A stretch of 64,000 nucleotides of DNA, taken from contig NZ_JAHXYW010000011.1 in NCBI RefSeq assembly GCF_019969725.1, positions 124,001 to 188,000 of the forward strand, read 5' to 3'. The DNA is from Neobacillus bataviensis. Its GTDB lineage: Bacteria; Bacillota; Bacilli; Bacillales_B; DSM-18226. The position numbers were made by a program, and so were the translations under genes. Shown here piece by piece: positions 61,478-64,000 of this stretch (its first letter is position 1; the number at the start of each line of letters is the position of its first letter). The notes beneath the pieces were generated by a model, which was given only the letters and a program-made list of their open reading frames with translations, had not been told where the DNA came from and made no database searches.

Positions 61478-62465
61478 CTTTTATTCGTATTGGGGGTACT
61501 TGAAGATATGTCACCATCCGCCAAATCCACTCGAGCGGGCCGAATCGAAAAAAACGGAGCCATAAAGTGCTGAAAATCAGCTGGATAATATAAATGGCCA
61601 TACACAGAAAAAGGGACTGAACATAAGTGATTCGGTTAAATAAATTAAGGGCCTCCCCTGCTAGCAAAATTAGGGCTGTTTGCGAAACATAGTTCGTCAG
61701 CGCCATCCTACCATAGCTTTTTAAGGGAGAGAGAACCTTTCGCACAATTGGAATTTGCAATAACAAAATGAATACCCCAATATAAAAAGCTGAGACAATG
61801 GGACCGATTGTAATTCCAATATTGTAGAACCTTTGCACCTCGAGGTTATTTGGAGCCGTCATTACCGACAAATGCTGATACTGATAAATCAATCCCATTC
61901 CACTTAAGACAGCCATAATACTTGTAAAAATAACAATTCCTTTCAATCGATGAGCAATCCTTTCAAACACCTGAAACTGACCGGCAGCGATTCCTAATAG
62001 CATAAGTGGAACAACCATGAAGATTTTGTTCGAAAAAATGCTTAATACAATTAGCATGACGGTTCCGAACACAAGGTTAACGATTTTATTAGCTTTATAA
62101 AAAGGTAAAATAAAAAGGCCGCAAATAGCATAAATGGATAAAGCTTCCCCCTGTTGAAACTGGACATGGATTAAGCCAAAAATAAACAATGCGAGGATCC
62201 TTCGCATAAACAATACATAGCCATTTTTTCCTTTCGCATTGGCCCTGCTAATAAAAAGATAAAATCCAACTCCAAACAAAAAAGTAAAGATGGTGTAAAA
62301 ACGGCCCTCCACAAACAAATAGAGAAGTCTCCAATACGAGACATCCAGTGAAGTAGGTTCCGGCGGCGTTACCGAAAGCAAAGGAATAATATTGACGAGG
62401 ATAATACCCATAAGGGCAAAGCCTCGCAAATAATCAAGCGTATCAATCCGATTACTTATATCCAT
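61467..62465 (-). CDS. DUF418 membrane protein
   Basis: The 332-residue protein has nine to ten membrane helices. It begins with TLDYLRGFALMGIILVNI, the typical start of YeiB-type acyltransferase-like proteins, and ends with the DUF418 block (SYGRMALTNYVSQT, WLRFFRFGPLEWIWRMVTY). The function of the family is unknown. ATG 62465 has GGGAG at a good distance; a longer in-frame start overlaps the phosphatase gene. Confidence 0.87.
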   Translation of the reverse strand: MDISNRIDTLDYLRGFALMGIILVNIIPLLSVTPPEPTSLDVSYWRLLYLFVEGRFYTIFTFLFGVGFYLFISRANAKGKNGYVLFMRRILALFIFGLIHVQFQQGEALSIYAICGLFILPFYKANKIVNLVFGTVMLIVLSIFSNKIFMVVPLMLLGIAAGQFQVFERIAHRLKGIVIFTSIMAVLSGMGLIYQYQHLSVMTAPNNLEVQRFYNIGITIGPIVSAFYIGVFILLLQIPIVRKVLSPLKSYGRMALTNYVSQTALILLAGEALNLFNRITYVQSLFLCMAIYIIQLIFSTLWLRFFRFGPLEWIWRMVTYLQVPPIRIKERG

Positions 62466-62476
62466 CGCATTTCTCC

Positions 62477-63031
62477 CTATACGGTATCTGACACCCATAA
62501 TCGTTCAACTTTCACTTCATTATTGTCCAAAAACTGCAAAAGAAACACGTCTGGGTTACTTAAATTCCGCCAATCCTCAAACCCAAAATCGGGCTGGAAT
62601 TTCTTTAGAAGTAACGCCATTAAATTCCCATGTGTCACAATAAGAGTATTTTCCACATCACTTTGCCTAATTTCCTCAACCACGCTTGTCACACGGTTCA
62701 TTGCATCCCTGCTTGATTCTCCGTCATCAAATTTTAAATCTAGGTCATCAAAGGCCTCCCTAAGTTTTTCAAGCCAATCAGGTAAATTTCGGGTGCTCAA
62801 TATCTTTTCAGATAACCGATCATCGAGTTCAAGTTTCTTATCTTTCCGCTCTGCCACAGGCTGTATCGATTCAATGGCCCGAACAAATGGGCTCGATATG
62901 ATTCGGTCAATATCCATATTTGAAAGGAATCCCGCTAATGTCTCTGCCTGTTGCACCCCTTTTGCCGTTAAACGTGCTTCCCGTTGTTGTCCCTTTGCCT
63001 CACAATGCCTAATTACATAAATACTTTTCAT
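62477..63031 (-). CDS. Histidine phosphatase family protein
   Basis: The 184-residue protein has the catalytic IYVIRHCEAKGQ motif at residues 4-15 (Cys replaces the usual Gly in RHGE) and the second His in LIVTHGNLMALL. DGESSRDAMNRV is the acid region. It differs from the family at 12449-13075 and is closer to small PGAM-like phosphatases. It lies 12 bases upstream of the DUF418 gene and 13 bases downstream of the response regulator, so an operon is likely. The C-terminus overlaps a degenerate repeat. Confidence 0.86.
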   Translation of the reverse strand: MKSIYVIRHCEAKGQQREARLTAKGVQQAETLAGFLSNMDIDRIISSPFVRAIESIQPVAERKDKKLELDDRLSEKILSTRNLPDWLEKLREAFDDLDLKFDDGESSRDAMNRVTSVVEEIRQSDVENTLIVTHGNLMALLLKKFQPDFGFEDWRNLSNPDVFLLQFLDNNEVKVERLWVSDTV

Positions 63032-63044
63032 TCCCTATTCACCC

Positions 63045-63713
63045 CTAAAACTCATCACCCCCATCTTGAGAGTCCACTGATTTCATTGATACATTGTAGA
63101 GCCTCTTTGCTTCGTGCCGATCCGCCACTTGTAGTTTGTTGAGGATGTTGGAAATATGATTTGCCACGGTTTTTGTGCTTAAATGCAGCCGCGCAGCAAT
63201 ATGGGTGTTGGTATGGCCCTGTGCAATCTGCTCTAGTACCTCGATCTCCCTTCCGGTTAACTCGCTAAGCGCGGGATTCAAAACCTCTTTTTTCTCCGGC
63301 ATAGAAAAATAGTTCATCATCCGCTCCGCAATATCTGCACTAAATACGGCACCGCCATTTCCCACCATCCGAATCGCCTGCATGAGCTCCATTTCGCCCG
63401 CATCCTTTAAACAATAGCCCCTGGCCCCCATCTTCATTGCCGTGAATACCGACTTATCATTCTTCAGCATTGTGACAATTAATATTTTCATATCTGGCAG
63501 TTTTTCTTTAATGACCCGCGTCGCCTCGATCCCGTTTAAACCGGGCATGCGAATATCCATGACTATCACATCAGGCTTAAGCTTCAAAGCCATTTCGACT
63601 GCCTCATCACCAGTCGCTGCCTCTCCAATCACTACCAAATCTTCTGTTGTTTGAATAAGATTCCGGACCCCGCTGCGAAATAATGGGTGATCATCCGCCA
63701 ATAAAATTTTCAC
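63045..63713 (-). CDS. NarL/LuxR-family response regulator
   Basis: The 222-residue protein has a receiver domain (MKILLADDHPLFRSGV, phospho-acceptor Asp54 in VIVMDIRMPG) and a LuxR-type helix-turn-helix (LTGREIEVLEQIAQG, then LHLSTKTVANHISNILNKL). The kinase gene overlaps its start by four bases, so they are coupled. The target genes are not known. No motif links it to the LiaR or DegU subfamily by eye. Confidence 0.93.
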   Translation of the reverse strand: MKILLADDHPLFRSGVRNLIQTTEDLVVIGEAATGDEAVEMALKLKPDVIVMDIRMPGLNGIEATRVIKEKLPDMKILIVTMLKNDKSVFTAMKMGARGYCLKDAGEMELMQAIRMVGNGGAVFSADIAERMMNYFSMPEKKEVLNPALSELTGREIEVLEQIAQGHTNTHIAARLHLSTKTVANHISNILNKLQVADRHEAKRLYNVSMKSVDSQDGGDEF

Positions 63714-64000
63714 GTTATTTCCTCCCCTTGTAAAAATGGAAGCAGGGCTTTAACCCGCGTCCCGCCTGTATCTATTTTTTCAATAGAACAATGACCCCCG
63801 AGCTCGGAAGTCCGCTCCCAAATCGATTTCAATCCGATCCCGCCGCTGCCCGACGGTTTAATGTGGGAAGGGAGTCCAATCCCATCATCGATTACTGCAA
63901 TCTCCAAGTCTTTTTCTGAAATCACTCTAATCAACACTGAGCATCTGGCTGCCCTGGCATGCTTAACCACATTGACCAAAGCTTCTGTAATGATTCGGTA
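63710..64000 (-). CDS. Sensor histidine kinase, NarX/DesK type (cut by right edge)
   Basis: Only the C-terminal ATPase part is in the window; the frame runs on through the edge (upstream codons read YRIITEAL before VNVVKHARA). It shows the N-box VNVVKHARA, G1 DDGIGL, and GIGLKSIWERTSELGG, typical of HisKA_3 kinases that partner NarL-type regulators. It overlaps the response regulator gene by four bases. Confidence 0.9.
   Translation of the reverse strand, partial: YRIITEALVNVVKHARAARCSVLIRVISEKDLEIAVIDDGIGLPSHIKPSGSGGIGLKSIWERTSELGGHCSIEKIDTGGTRVKALLPFLQGEEIT

Overview
The window looks like a chromosome segment from a low-GC, spore-forming member of the Bacillaceae. Strong GGAGG-type ribosome binding sites, frequent TTG and GTG starts, close relatives of Bacillus TcyP, GuaD, YkuK, YumC, RocB, PspA and sporulation-type kinases, and a sugar ABC transporter without its own ATPase all fit. 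The genus cannot be fixed from this sequence alone. No rRNA, tRNA, CRISPR-cas, prophage or transposase gene was seen.

Layout. 0-2.5 kb: the end of a sugar ABC transporter operon (binding protein; permease start cut by the left edge) with an ArsR-like regulator. 3-6.6 kb: a two-component system, then a PspA homologue with a His/Gly-rich membrane protein. 6.6-10.8 kb: 4-hydroxy-2-oxovalerate aldolase, acetaldehyde dehydrogenase, an IclR regulator and an M20-type amidohydrolase. 11-14.7 kb: a BCS1-like AAA ATPase, a histidine phosphatase and the cystine transporter TcyP. 14.7-15.5 kb: non-coding tandem arrays.

15.5-30.7 kb is the most interesting part. It holds two DUF4185 (GH183) proteins, two DUF2961 (GH172) proteins, two sugar-binding lipoproteins, two permeases, a ribokinase-family kinase, a SIS-domain isomerase of the arabinose-5-phosphate isomerase type, two LacI regulators, and a protein that is clearly derived from 6-phosphofructokinase but has lost its catalytic motifs. 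Together these read as a pathway for D-arabinan (the D-arabinofuranose polymer of mycobacterial walls): outside cleavage by GH183, import, trimming by GH172, phosphorylation of D-arabinose, and isomerisation to ribulose 5-phosphate. Seven near-identical operators (TGTGTAATCGTTTACACA type) tie most promoters, including that of the phosphofructokinase-like gene, to one LacI repressor.

30.7-36.7 kb: an arginine or methylarginine-type module (RocB-like peptidase, amino acid permease, two guanidino-group-modifying enzymes, divergent IclR regulator). 36.7-39 kb: a lipoprotein and a secreted alkaline phosphatase with a PhoP-box promoter. 39-45.5 kb: an MFS transporter, a YumC-like ferredoxin-NADP reductase and a Fur-box-controlled siderophore ABC system. 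45.5-64 kb: a phospholipase D-like protein, guanine deaminase, TfoX-like protein, a frameshifted GGDEF protein, a phosphotransferase, a small zinc-ribbon protein, two convergent M14 carboxypeptidases, DinB and YkuK proteins, two divergent sensor kinases, a DUF418 membrane protein, a phosphatase, and a NarL-type response regulator with its kinase cut by the right edge.

Non-coding structure is rich: an array of eight palindromes at exactly 69-bp intervals before tcyP, three short arrays with exact 21-bp period, a dispersed GGTGTCAGGCACC element (ten places), and two larger palindromic elements.
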